Assembly: GCF_025567465.1 (NCBI RefSeq)
Contig: NZ_JAOQKI010000007.1
Coordinates: 95,130-159,129, forward strand
DNA from: Roseburia_C amylophila
GTDB lineage: Bacteria; Bacillota; Clostridia; Lachnospirales; Lachnospiraceae
Direction: 5' to 3'
Length of the DNA stretch: 64,000 nt
In this document: one piece after another, positions 35,765 to 44,695 of the stretch
Position numbering within the stretch: position 1 is the stretch's first letter
Layout: each line of letters begins with the position of its first letter
Notes under the pieces: generated by a model
Databases searched by the model: none
Seen by the model: the letters and a program-made list of their open reading frames with translations, nothing else
Told to the model about the DNA's origin: nothing
Made by a program: the position numbers and the translations under genes

Positions 35765-35795
35765 CAGCTTTCGTCCATAAAATAAGGACATGCTG
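35765..35795 (-). promoter_or_regulatory. leader hairpin upstream of leuS
   Basis: In the roughly 80-base leader CAGC-AT-GTCC pairs with GGAC-GAAA-GCTG around an AT-rich loop. It has no GGTGG T-box antiterminator sequence. Its role is unknown; it could influence mRNA stability or translation of leuS. Confidence 0.35.
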
Positions 35796-35829
35796 ATAGA
35801 ATGCCTTTTTAGAGACTTATACTCATAAA

Positions 35830-35857
35830 ATTCTATCACATGCCCTCAATTTGTCAA
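35830..35857 (-). promoter_or_regulatory. promoter of leuS, overlapping the upstream stop codon
   Basis: On the minus strand TTGACA (35852-35857), 16 bases, TAGAAT (35830-35835). The TGA stop of the InlB-repeat gene lies inside the -35 hexamer. Confidence 0.7.
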
Positions 35858-37155
35858 GGAAAAATGGTATTTGTATCAATTGTAAGAATCCGGTCTATCG
35901 GACAAATGCTCTTCCCTTTTCCGTCTGTGCCTTCAAAATATTTCGAGCTTGCCGATTCAAACAGCACATAGATATTGCCGTCTGCATAATTAATTTCTTC
36001 GGAACATGGTGGCATTTCCACCTTAAGTTCCGGTGTCCGCGGCTTTGTATCCATTACATCTACATTCTGGTAAATCTTTAAATAGGATGAATTACTTCTT
36101 CCATAGGATGTGCTTAAATACACTCTGTCCTGTTCATCAAAAGCAATTCCCTGCACCTTTTCCGGTATCTGGTAGCGCTGCTGTTCCATCAGTTCTCCAT
36201 CCTGATATTTATAAGAAATCATAATGGATTTGAATAAGGCATTGTGTGTTGCTACCCAGAGAATTCCATCATGCCAGGTAATGCAGGATGGCATATTCGC
36301 TACACGGTATTCTTCAAACATTCCGGTGGCATCCACAAAAATCTTCGGTTTGGACTCTGCAATCTTTTTTATATAATTGTAACTAAGCCGCTCCAAAGAC
36401 CTCGTATCCGAATGGCAGATCCAGACATTTCTTCCATCGCAGGTAAGTCCTCCAAGATGGCTGTTCTTTTTCATGCCAAGAGTAACCATATATTCTCCGG
36501 TCTCTTTGTCAAAGATATAAAGGGCTCCAAGGCTTTCCGAATCATCCGTATTATATGCTGTAATCATATAATAATCTTCGGTAATACAGATACCCTGCGG
36601 ACACTGGTTGTCCGTGGATGTCATATTCTGTGCATAATCCTGTTCCCTGGTGGATGGCATTCCCGGAATATTTACATCATAGGCAAAGCTGAATCCACAA
36701 TCCTTTAACATCCGGTCATTTCCGCTCATCTGTGATGCCGTGGAATATGGATACATTTCCACGCTGTAAGAAGAATCAATCTTCTTGGTCCATTTTGCGT
36801 ATAAAGATACGTCTCCGAAATTATCAATGTTTATCTCTGTAATCTTATTCTGATAACTGCTTTCGGTATACCAGCCAGCGAAATTATATCCCGGTTTTTC
36901 CGGTATATCAAGGGTTAGAGGAAGTTCTTCTATAATATAGTTATAAGTCAAATCAGAAGAAGGGATTCCACCATTTAAGTAATAGGTGATATCATAATCT
37001 TCCTTTAATACATTGGCATCTTCCGGCTCCATGCTGTAATAAAGAGAGGTAGTGATTGGCAGAGAACGAAGTGCTTTTGCTTCTGAAAACTGCGAATTAT
37101 CGAAAAACAGCGCAATAATCAAAACAATTGCAAAAAAAGTTCTTTTCTTTCCCAT
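35854..37155 (-). CDS. secreted protein with InlB-type B-repeat and propeller-like domain
   Basis: 433 residues. A signal peptide (KKRTFFAIVLIIALFF, 3-18) is followed by one Listeria-Bacteroides B-repeat (about 55-125: ITYYLNGG, GYNFAGWYTE, SLYAKW) and a long C-terminal region (about 150-430) with repeating short strands such as YIFDKETGEYMVTLG, DGRNVWICHS and DGILWVATHNA, suggesting a beta-propeller. No sortase motif is present, so it is probably secreted or loosely bound. Ligand unknown. Confidence 0.8.
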   Translation of the reverse strand: MGKKRTFFAIVLIIALFFDNSQFSEAKALRSLPITTSLYYSMEPEDANVLKEDYDITYYLNGGIPSSDLTYNYIIEELPLTLDIPEKPGYNFAGWYTESSYQNKITEINIDNFGDVSLYAKWTKKIDSSYSVEMYPYSTASQMSGNDRMLKDCGFSFAYDVNIPGMPSTREQDYAQNMTSTDNQCPQGICITEDYYMITAYNTDDSESLGALYIFDKETGEYMVTLGMKKNSHLGGLTCDGRNVWICHSDTRSLERLSYNYIKKIAESKPKIFVDATGMFEEYRVANMPSCITWHDGILWVATHNALFKSIMISYKYQDGELMEQQRYQIPEKVQGIAFDEQDRVYLSTSYGRSNSSYLKIYQNVDVMDTKPRTPELKVEMPPCSEEINYADGNIYVLFESASSKYFEGTDGKGKSICPIDRILTIDTNTIFP

Positions 37156-37228
37156 GTCACCACCACCTCTCTTTCGTCATCCGTTTTTCTTAACAGATAT
37201 TTTTTCTCATTACACTTATCTCACTACA

Positions 37229-39322
37229 CTATTTATCTTCTTCTGAAGCAAGCTTGGATGCCCGCTCTTCCATCTGTACCCTTGCGACTTCCTCCGGTGC
37301 CTGTTCGTATCTGGCAAACTGGTAGGAGAAATCTCCGCTTCCCTGTGTCATGGAACGAAGTCTTGTGCCATAACCATATAATTCAATATAAGGAATATCC
37401 GCTAAAATCTCGGTGGTTCCTTTGTTATCCGGTGTCATGCCAAGAACTCTTGCCCGCTTCTTATTTAAATCTCCCATTACATCTCCGGTATAAACGTCTG
37501 GTAATGTAATCTTAAGGCTGGCAATCGGTTCTAAAAGCACCGGCTTTGCTTCTAAGATTCCTTTCTTTAAGGCTTCTCTTGCAGCAACCTTAAATGCCAT
37601 TTCCGAAGAATCTACTGCATGATAGGAACCGTCATAAAGCACTGCCTTGATACCAAGTACCGGATATGCCGCCAAAGGTCCTTTCTGCACGCCCTCCTGA
37701 AGCCCTTTTTCTACTGCAGGGAAGAAATTCTTCGGAACCGCTCCGCCAACCACTTCCTGCGAGAACTCATAGGCTTCCTCAAGATTTCCCGATGGTGAAA
37801 AACGCATCTTTACATGTCCATACTGGCCATGTCCACCAGACTGTTTCTTATATTTATATTCCACATCTGAGGTTCCTCGGATGGTTTCACGGAATGCAAC
37901 CTTCGGACGGCTCAGTTCAATCTCTACTTTATACTTATTCTTTAAGGTTTCTACCAGAACCTCCAACTGCTGTTCCCCGATACCATAAATCAGTGTCTGG
38001 TGATTAGCACTGTCATTTACTGTCTTAATAGTTAAGTCTTCCTGCATGATTTTCTGCAATGCCTGGGAAATTTTATCTTCATCACCTTTATTCTTTGCTT
38101 TATATCTCATGCCGGTATACGGCTCTGAAATACTTGTCCGGATAAAGAGTATCGGATTGGCTCTTGTAGACAGGGAATCGGTTGTCATAGCTCCGGAAAG
38201 CTTTGCTAATGCTCCGATATCTCCGGCATGAAGCTCCGGTACTTCCTGTGGTTTGCTGCCGCACATTACATAGAGCTTTCCAATCCTGCCTTCTGTATCC
38301 CGATGATGATTAAAAAGTAAATCATCGGTTTTTAACACACCGGAATTTACTTTTATCAGAGAATATTTTCCAATAAACGGGTCTACAATTGTTTTAAAAA
38401 TATATGCTGATTTTGGCTTTGAGAAATCATAATCTGCGGAATATACTTCATTGCTCTTGGCATTAATTCCGGTACAGGAACGTTTATCCGGGCTTGGGAA
38501 GTATTTTATAATGTCATCTAACAAGGTATACATACCCTGTGCAAGAATGCTGGAACCCATGGAAACCGGAACCATGCTGGCATCCGCCACATTAACGCGA
38601 AGTGCCTGACGTATTTCGTTTTCTGAGAATTCATCACCATTAAAATACCGCTCCATAAATTCTTCACTGGTTTCTGCTACCGCTTCCATCAGGGCATCGG
38701 TACAGATTCCAAGGTTATTCTGGCTGTATTCCGGAATCTCACATTCTACTACTTCACCCTTATCATTCCATCTCTGGGCACTCTTACGAACCACATTGAT
38801 ATAGCCTACAAATTTCTCGTTTTCACGAATCGGCAGATGGAATGGAGCAATCCGCTTGCCATATAACTGCTGTAAATCTTCTACTACCTGCCGGAAGCTT
38901 GCATTATCAATATCCATCTCCGTAACAAATATCATTCTCGGAAGATTGTATTTCTCGCAGATGTCCCAGGCTTTCTTCGTACCAACTTCAATTCCGTTCT
39001 TGCCGGATACCACGATAATTGCTGCATCTGCGACACTGACTGCTTCTTCCACTTCACCGACAAAGTCAAAATATCCCGGAGTATCTAAGAAATTAATCTT
39101 GGTATTATCCCAGATAACCGGAACAACCGAAGTATGGATGGAAAACTGTCTTTTGATTTCTTCTTTATCAAAATCACTGATAGTATTTCCATCAGAAATC
39201 TTTCCCATACGGGTTGTCATGCCGGATAAATATGCCATTGCTTCCACCAGACTGGTCTTTCCCGCTCCACCATGTCCTAAAAGCACGACGTTTCTGATTC
39301 TGTCCGTTGTAAATACTTCCAT
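37229..39322 (-). CDS. EF-G-like translational GTPase (EF-G paralogue)
   Basis: 697 residues with the EF-G domain order (G domain, domain II near 300-390, domains III-V). G1 is GHGGAGKTS (standard EF-G has GHIDAGKT), G3 is DTPGYFDF, and G4 reads TEMD instead of the canonical NKxD, which selects guanine. The C-terminal half is a clear EF-G match (QSGGHGQYGHVKMRFSP, LEPIASLKITLPDVYTGDVMGDLN). It belongs to the EF-G-like clade, distinct from housekeeping fusA. Role in translation or ribosome rescue is unproven. Confidence 0.85.
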   Translation of the reverse strand: MEVFTTDRIRNVVLLGHGGAGKTSLVEAMAYLSGMTTRMGKISDGNTISDFDKEEIKRQFSIHTSVVPVIWDNTKINFLDTPGYFDFVGEVEEAVSVADAAIIVVSGKNGIEVGTKKAWDICEKYNLPRMIFVTEMDIDNASFRQVVEDLQQLYGKRIAPFHLPIRENEKFVGYINVVRKSAQRWNDKGEVVECEIPEYSQNNLGICTDALMEAVAETSEEFMERYFNGDEFSENEIRQALRVNVADASMVPVSMGSSILAQGMYTLLDDIIKYFPSPDKRSCTGINAKSNEVYSADYDFSKPKSAYIFKTIVDPFIGKYSLIKVNSGVLKTDDLLFNHHRDTEGRIGKLYVMCGSKPQEVPELHAGDIGALAKLSGAMTTDSLSTRANPILFIRTSISEPYTGMRYKAKNKGDEDKISQALQKIMQEDLTIKTVNDSANHQTLIYGIGEQQLEVLVETLKNKYKVEIELSRPKVAFRETIRGTSDVEYKYKKQSGGHGQYGHVKMRFSPSGNLEEAYEFSQEVVGGAVPKNFFPAVEKGLQEGVQKGPLAAYPVLGIKAVLYDGSYHAVDSSEMAFKVAAREALKKGILEAKPVLLEPIASLKITLPDVYTGDVMGDLNKKRARVLGMTPDNKGTTEILADIPYIELYGYGTRLRSMTQGSGDFSYQFARYEQAPEEVARVQMEERASKLASEEDK

Positions 39323-39489
39323 ATATCATTCCTCCTGTACTATAGATTTATGTATATATTTTACTAAATCCAGTTATTTTCTTCAACTATATTATGTATT
39401 ATACACAACATTTATGAATGAATTGTAAATGTGCAGTAAACATTTTGCACTATTTTTAATCATTTTATTGTGAAATTTTATATTTTCGC

Positions 39490-39506
39490 GCGTTAAACTT
39501 TAACGC
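39490..39506. promoter_or_regulatory. palindrome upstream of the aro promoter, candidate operator
   Basis: GCGTTAAA-C-TTTAACGC is a perfect 8-bp inverted repeat whose end lies ten bases upstream of the -35 at 39516. This is a plausible regulator binding site for the aro operon. The 318-base gap 39323-39640 holds this site and the two promoters below; a second inverted repeat, GTGCA/TGCAC, lies at 39431-39450. Confidence 0.5.
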
Positions 39507-39515
39507 TTTAAAGTA

Positions 39516-39544
39516 TTGACATTATATTCTGATTCCGTTATAGT
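39516..39544 (+). promoter_or_regulatory. aro operon promoter P1
   Basis: TTGACA (39516-39521), 17 bases, TATAGT (39539-39544). One mismatch to the sigma-A consensus. Confidence 0.85.
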
Positions 39545-39570
39545 ATACATGCACCACCGGAGAGATACGG

Positions 39571-39599
39571 TTGCATTCCGTTTCTTCTCATATTATAAT
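39571..39599 (+). promoter_or_regulatory. aro operon promoter P2
   Basis: TTGCAT (39571-39576), 17 bases, TATAAT (39594-39599), 55 bases downstream of P1. The region between P1 and P2 can fold (GAGAGATACGG with CCGTTTCTTCTC), so P2 or the hairpin may modulate P1 transcripts. Confidence 0.65.
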
Positions 39600-39640
39600 G
39601 GTCCGGTCAGGTGACATTTTTTAAGTGAGGATTATAAATT

Positions 39641-40657
39641 ATGATTATTGTTATGAAACCATCCGCTCTTCCACAGGATGTAGATAAAATTGTAGATGCA
39701 GTGGAAAAAGAAGGCTTAAAAACACATCTTTCCCATGGGGAAGAAGTTACAATCATCGGAGTGGTCGGTGATAAAACCAAATTAGATATTCAGCGCATTG
39801 AAGCCAGCCCTGAAGTAGAAAAGGTAGTTCCGATTACCGAAAGCTACAAGCTAGCCAATAAGAAGTTCCACCCACAGCCAACCAGTTTCAAGGTTAAGGA
39901 TACCGTAATCGGTCCTGATACCATGACAATTATGGCAGGTCCCTGTGCCGTTGAAACAGAAGAACAGCTTCTTTGCATTGCCCGTGCAGTCAAGAAGGCA
40001 GGAGCAACCATTCTTCGTGGTGGTGCTTACAAACCTCGTACTTCCCCATACTCTTTCCAGGGTCTTGAGGAAGAAGGTTTAAAATATATGAAGACCGCTT
40101 CTGATGAAACAGGTCTTGCAACCATTTGTGAAGTAACCAGTGCACATGCCGTAGAATCTGCTGTAAAATATGTCAGCATGCTTCAGGTCGGTGCCAGAAA
40201 TATGCAGAACTTCGAATTATTAAAAGAAGTTGGCCGTGCCGGTCTTCCTGTCTTATTAAAGAGAGGTCTGTCTGCTACGATTGATGAATGGTTGAATGCA
40301 GCAGAATATATTATCTCTTCCGGAAGTCCAAACGTTGCTTTATGTGAACGTGGTATCCGTACTTTCGAGACTTCCACCAGAAATACCTTAGACTTAAGTG
40401 CAGTATGTGTCTTAAAGGAACGTACCCATCTTCCGGTCATCGTTGACCCAAGCCATGCAACCGGTGTCCGCTCTTTCGTTGAGCCGCTTGCTAAAGCCGG
40501 TATTGCCTGCGGTGCCGATGGTCTGATGATTGAAGTACATAATGACCCTGCACATGCACTTTCCGATGGTCCGCAGTCTCTGAACTTCGAACAGTTCGAT
40601 TCTGTTATGGAACATATCAAACCATATATTTCCTTAAGCGGAAGGAGCTTAATGTAA
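39641..40657 (+). CDS. aroF: 3-deoxy-7-phosphoheptulonate synthase (DAHP synthase)
   Basis: 338 residues. The N-terminal ferredoxin-like domain (1-70) is the type that carries feedback control, and the KDO8P/DAHP barrel follows with GPCAVETEEQ, RGGAYKPRTSPYSFQG and PVIVDPSHATG. It is the AroF type found in Firmicutes and Thermotoga. It makes the first intermediate of the shikimate pathway and heads the operon. Confidence 0.97.
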   Translation: MIIVMKPSALPQDVDKIVDAVEKEGLKTHLSHGEEVTIIGVVGDKTKLDIQRIEASPEVEKVVPITESYKLANKKFHPQPTSFKVKDTVIGPDTMTIMAGPCAVETEEQLLCIARAVKKAGATILRGGAYKPRTSPYSFQGLEEEGLKYMKTASDETGLATICEVTSAHAVESAVKYVSMLQVGARNMQNFELLKEVGRAGLPVLLKRGLSATIDEWLNAAEYIISSGSPNVALCERGIRTFETSTRNTLDLSAVCVLKERTHLPVIVDPSHATGVRSFVEPLAKAGIACGADGLMIEVHNDPAHALSDGPQSLNFEQFDSVMEHIKPYISLSGRSLM

Positions 40658-40658
40658 C

Positions 40659-41756
40659 ATGGACTTTAAGAAAATCGGTTTTATTGGTCTTGGTCTTATC
40701 GGCGGTTCGATGGCTAAGACCATAAAACGCATTTACCCGGGAACAGAACTGATTGCCACATCCGGTCATCTTTCTACCATAACTGCAGCTTTTGAGGACC
40801 ATACTATTTCCAATGATACGCTGCTTGCAATGAAAGATTTCTCCGACTGTGATATTATCTTTCTCTGCTGTCCGGTACAGAAAAATATTGAATACATAAA
40901 AGAATTAAAGCCCTTTTTGAAAAAGGGCTGTATTCTTTCTGATGTAGGAAGTGTCAAAGGGGATATTCATGAAAGTATTACAGCCCTTGAGTTAGAATCC
41001 TTTTTTATTGGCGGACATCCTATGGCAGGTTCTGAAAAGACCGGCTATCAGGCTGCAACCGCCTATTTATTGGAAAATGCTTATTATATTTTAACCCCGA
41101 CTGCAAAAACTGATACCACAGTGCTTCATGCGTTCCGGGATTATATTGCATCCTTAGGCTCAGTTCCTATGATTATGGATGCGAAAACCCATGACCATGC
41201 AACCGCTTCTATCAGTCATCTGCCGCATATTATTGCAGCAAGTCTTGTGAATCTGATTCGTGAAACCGATGATGAAAATGAGACGATGAAGACGATTGCA
41301 GCAGGCGGATTTAAAGATATTACAAGAATTGCATCCTCTTCTCCTGTAATGTGGCAGCATATCTGTGCCTCTAACCGGGAGCAGATTTTAACACTCATTG
41401 ACCGCTATACGGAAGAGTTAAATACCATGCGTAGTCTGGTTGCTGAAAGAAAAGAAAAGGAAATCTATGATTTCTTCTCTCATGCCAAGGATTACCGGGA
41501 TTCTATCACCATTACTTCTTCCGGTCCATTGCGTAAAGTCTTTGAATGTTATTGTGATCTGATTGATGAAGCCGGTGGAATTGCAACCATTGCTACGATT
41601 CTTGCCAGCAACAATATCAGTATTAAAAATATTGGAATTATCCATAACCGTGAATTTGAAAACGGTGTACTTCGTATTGAATTATATGAAGAAGAAGCAC
41701 TTAACTGTGCCATTGCACTGCTTCGCAAATATCATTATACAGTTTATGAACGATAA
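40659..41756 (+). CDS. tyrA: prephenate dehydrogenase with ACT domain
   Basis: 365 residues: Rossmann N-terminus (KIGFIGLGLIGGSMA), catalytic helices (HPMAGSEKTGYQAA, HDHATASISHLPHI) and a C-terminal ACT domain (about 295-365) that would sense tyrosine. It converts prephenate to hydroxyphenylpyruvate. An GGAG site lies in the end of aroF, and the ATG follows the aroF stop by one base, so translation is coupled. Confidence 0.96.
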   Translation: MDFKKIGFIGLGLIGGSMAKTIKRIYPGTELIATSGHLSTITAAFEDHTISNDTLLAMKDFSDCDIIFLCCPVQKNIEYIKELKPFLKKGCILSDVGSVKGDIHESITALELESFFIGGHPMAGSEKTGYQAATAYLLENAYYILTPTAKTDTTVLHAFRDYIASLGSVPMIMDAKTHDHATASISHLPHIIAASLVNLIRETDDENETMKTIAAGGFKDITRIASSSPVMWQHICASNREQILTLIDRYTEELNTMRSLVAERKEKEIYDFFSHAKDYRDSITITSSGPLRKVFECYCDLIDEAGGIATIATILASNNISIKNIGIIHNREFENGVLRIELYEEEALNCAIALLRKYHYTVYER

Positions 41757-41810
41757 TATTTAGATAAAATATTGACAATATTTCAGAATACATCCAGAAA
41801 GGATTTTATT

Positions 41811-43088
41811 ATGCAGATCAAAAAAGCCCATGCCTTACATGGAGAAATAAATATTCCGGGAGACAAATCCATTTCCCATCGTGCAATTATGTTTGGTTCG
41901 CTTTCCAACGGCACAACCGAAATCACCAATTTTTTAGAGGGTGCCGACTGTCTTTCTACGATTTCCTGCTTTCAGGAAATGGGCATTAAAATTGAGCAGA
42001 AAAAAAACTGTGTACTTGTCCATGGAAAAGGATTACACGGTCTAAAGGAGCCACAGCATATCTTAGACGCGGGGAACAGTGGAACTACTACCCGGCTGAT
42101 TTCTGGTATCTTAGCCGGTAATCCATTTGTCAGCCAGTTAGATGGGGATAATTCCCTTCGCACCCGTCCCATGAAGCGTATCATGGAACCGCTTCGTCTC
42201 ATGCAGGCAGATATCGAAAGTTTAAAGGATAACAACTGTGTTCCTTTAAAAATAACCGGACATGAATTACATGCCATTGATTATACTTCCAAGGTTGCAT
42301 CTGCCCAGGTAAAATCCTGTATACTTTTAGCCGGCTTATATGCAGACGGAATTACCAGCGTAACGGAACCGGTACTCTCCCGCAACCACACAGAACTAAT
42401 GCTTCGCTCGTTCGGCGCTAAAGTCACCTCCGAAGGAACAACTGCATCCATTGCACCGGATCCTGTTTTAAACGGACAGAAAGTGGAAGTTCCTGGAGAT
42501 ATTTCTTCGGCAGCCTATTTTATTGCGGCAGCGTTACTTACTCCTGGTTCCGAAGTCTTAATCCGCAATGTTGGAGTCAATCCCACAAGAGACGGCATCT
42601 TAAAAGTTGCCAAAGCAATGGGCGGCTCCATCGAACGGCTGAATCCAAGAACTGCATCCGGTGAGCCGGTCTGCGACCTTCTGGTAAAAGGCAGTTCACT
42701 TCATGGTACCGTGGTGGAAGGGGAACTCATCCCAACTTTAATCGATGAAATCCCTGTGATTGCTGTTATGGCAGCCTTTGCAGAAGGAATCACCATTATC
42801 CGGGATGCTGCAGAACTTAAGGTAAAGGAAACCGACCGTATTCTTACGGTAACAGAAAACTTAAAGTTATTAGGCTGTGATGTTACCCCAACGGATGATG
42901 GCATGATTATTCACGGCGGAAAGACCTTACACTCCGCAGCCATTGATGCAGGACTTGATCACCGGATTGCTATGAGCTTTGCCATTGCTGCGTTAAATAT
43001 TGATGGCGGTATCGAATTAGAGCATTCCGAAATTGCAGAGGTTTCTTACCCTGATTTCTACAAAGATTTAGAAAAATTATCTATGTAA
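41811..43088 (+). CDS. aroA: 3-phosphoshikimate 1-carboxyvinyltransferase (EPSP synthase)
   Basis: About 425 residues from the ATG at 41811 (AAAGGA upstream). Signature motifs: GDKSISHRAIMFGSL (phosphate/PEP binding), LDAGNSGTTTRLISGIL (near 90-105), and DRTRPMKR-like RTRPMKRIMEPL; the C-terminal ETDRI stretch and DHRIAMSFAIAAL are also clear. It makes EPSP in the shikimate pathway. It closes the aroF-tyrA-aroA operon. Confidence 0.97.
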   Translation: MQIKKAHALHGEINIPGDKSISHRAIMFGSLSNGTTEITNFLEGADCLSTISCFQEMGIKIEQKKNCVLVHGKGLHGLKEPQHILDAGNSGTTTRLISGILAGNPFVSQLDGDNSLRTRPMKRIMEPLRLMQADIESLKDNNCVPLKITGHELHAIDYTSKVASAQVKSCILLAGLYADGITSVTEPVLSRNHTELMLRSFGAKVTSEGTTASIAPDPVLNGQKVEVPGDISSAAYFIAAALLTPGSEVLIRNVGVNPTRDGILKVAKAMGGSIERLNPRTASGEPVCDLLVKGSSLHGTVVEGELIPTLIDEIPVIAVMAAFAEGITIIRDAAELKVKETDRILTVTENLKLLGCDVTPTDDGMIIHGGKTLHSAAIDAGLDHRIAMSFAIAALNIDGGIELEHSEIAEVSYPDFYKDLEKLSM

Positions 43089-43156
43089 ATCATATGTCAG
43101 ATTATAAATCCACTTAAAAAAGCACCAAATCTGCTACAGGCAGTTTTGAAAACATC

Positions 43157-43200
43157 AAACCGCTTTCAGCCCTTTATTTTCAAGGGTTAAAAGCGGTTTT
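43157..43200 (+). terminator. terminator of the aro operon
   Basis: AAACCGCTTT (43157-43166) pairs with AAAGCGGTTT, with an inner CCCT/AGGG pair, and ends in TTTT. Confidence 0.85.
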
Positions 43201-43236
43201 CATCAACACATTTTATTCTGTAACTCAGTTTTTCTT

Positions 43237-43578
43237 TTAGACATCATTGAAAATCTGATAAATATCAATTTTTAATGCATCGGTATCTGACATTCCAACA
43301 AATACACAGCCATATTTATAGGTTCCGTCCCCCTTCGGGTCACATCTGACAATCTCAAGTACCGCATCAATGACCTCTTTCGTCCAGATCTGAATCTTGG
43401 TATCATAGTAGGTTCCAACTTTCAAATTCTGGTCAGAAACAAATCCGATTCCGGAACGTGAAATATCAGTAACTACCACATGAATAAATTTTAAAGTAGT
43501 AATATCATCCTGATCCAGACGTTCCAGCTGAACAGATACATCTAAATCCAATCGTTTATGTTTTCTTCTCTCGTCCAT
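43237..43578 (-). CDS. PilZ-domain protein, cyclic-di-GMP receptor
   Basis: 113 residues forming a single PilZ domain: RRKHKRLDL at the N-terminus (the RxxxR c-di-GMP motif) and VTDISRSGIGFVSD (the D/NxSxxG motif). Both motifs are intact, so it should bind c-di-GMP. There is no other domain. Its target is unknown; no cyclase or phosphodiesterase gene is near. Confidence 0.92.
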   Translation of the reverse strand: MDERRKHKRLDLDVSVQLERLDQDDITTLKFIHVVVTDISRSGIGFVSDQNLKVGTYYDTKIQIWTKEVIDAVLEIVRCDPKGDGTYKYGCVFVGMSDTDALKIDIYQIFNDV

Positions 43579-43652
43579 AGTCCTCTCCTTCTATCAAGAT
43601 TAAAGCTAATAAAATTATTTTATCCTATATTTCGAATTCTGACAATAAGAAA

Positions 43653-44678
43653 TTATTTTATCAGCATAGCATCCCCAAAACTAAAGAAACGGTATTTTTC
43701 TTCTACTGCTTTCTTATAGGCAGCCAGAATATGTTCCCTGCCTGCAAGAGCAGACACCAACATCACAAGGGTAGACTGTGGCAGGTGGAAATTCGTAATC
43801 AGAGCATCTATAACCTTAAACTTATAGCCCGGATAAATAAAGATATCCGTCCATCCGCTCTTTTCCCGTAAAGTGCCATCTTCTTCTGCTGCAGACTCTA
43901 AAGTTCTTGTACTGGTGGTTCCCACGGCAACTACCCGGTGGCCATTTGCTTTGGCACGATTGATTTTATCGGCTTCCGACTGTTCGATCCGGTAGAATTC
44001 CGAATGCATATGGTGCTCTTCGATGGTATCTACTTTTACCGGACGGAAAGTGCCAAGTCCCACATGAAGGGTAACTTCTGCTATATCTATGCCCATATCA
44101 CGAATCTGCTGTAATAATTCCGGTGTAAAATGAAGTCCCGCTGTTGGGGCAGCGGCAGAACCATCATATTTGGCATATACTGTCTGATAACGGTTCTTAT
44201 CCTTTAACTGATGGGTAATATAAGGCGGCAATGGCATCTGACCAAGCTGGTCTAAAATCTCTTCAAAGATTCCATCATAGTGAAACTGAATCAGCCGGTT
44301 ACCATCTTCTACGACCTCTAAGACTTCTCCGGTCAAAAGTCCCTCTCCAAAAGAAATCTTAACACCAGGCTTACATTTCTTTCCCGGTTTTACCAGTGTT
44401 TCCCAGATATCATTTTCTTTTCTCTTTAAAAGAAGAATCTCTATTTTGGCTTCCGTTCCCTCTTTGACTCCAAACAGTCTTGCCGGAATTACCTTGGTAT
44501 TATTTAACACAAGACAGTCTCCCGGCTGCAGATAATCTACTACATCACGGAATATTTTATGTTCAATGTCTCCTGTTTTCTTATCTAAGACCATGAGTCT
44601 GGAACTGGAACGATCCTCCAGAGGATCCTGCGCAATCAGTTCCTCCGGTAAATCGTAATCAAAATCTTTTACATCCAT
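43653..44678 (-). CDS. queA: S-adenosylmethionine:tRNA ribosyltransferase-isomerase QueA
   Basis: 341 residues. MDVKDFDYDLPEELIAQDP is the QueA start and SAAAPTAGLHFTPELL the core motif. It adds the cyclopentane ring of queuosine to tRNA. It lies 17 bases downstream of pheT and may be co-transcribed with pheST. Confidence 0.97.
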   Translation of the reverse strand: MDVKDFDYDLPEELIAQDPLEDRSSSRLMVLDKKTGDIEHKIFRDVVDYLQPGDCLVLNNTKVIPARLFGVKEGTEAKIEILLLKRKENDIWETLVKPGKKCKPGVKISFGEGLLTGEVLEVVEDGNRLIQFHYDGIFEEILDQLGQMPLPPYITHQLKDKNRYQTVYAKYDGSAAAPTAGLHFTPELLQQIRDMGIDIAEVTLHVGLGTFRPVKVDTIEEHHMHSEFYRIEQSEADKINRAKANGHRVVAVGTTSTRTLESAAEEDGTLREKSGWTDIFIYPGYKFKVIDALITNFHLPQSTLVMLVSALAGREHILAAYKKAVEEKYRFFSFGDAMLIK

Positions 44679-44695
44679 GTTTCTTTCCTCTATTT

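Noticed and set aside
35743..35829. T-box in the leuS leader
   Set aside because: The leader is only about 80 bases and has no antiterminator core; only a short hairpin is visible.
37258..38007. Plus-strand frames within the EF-G-like gene
   Set aside because: They lie antisense to a gene with clear EF-G motifs.
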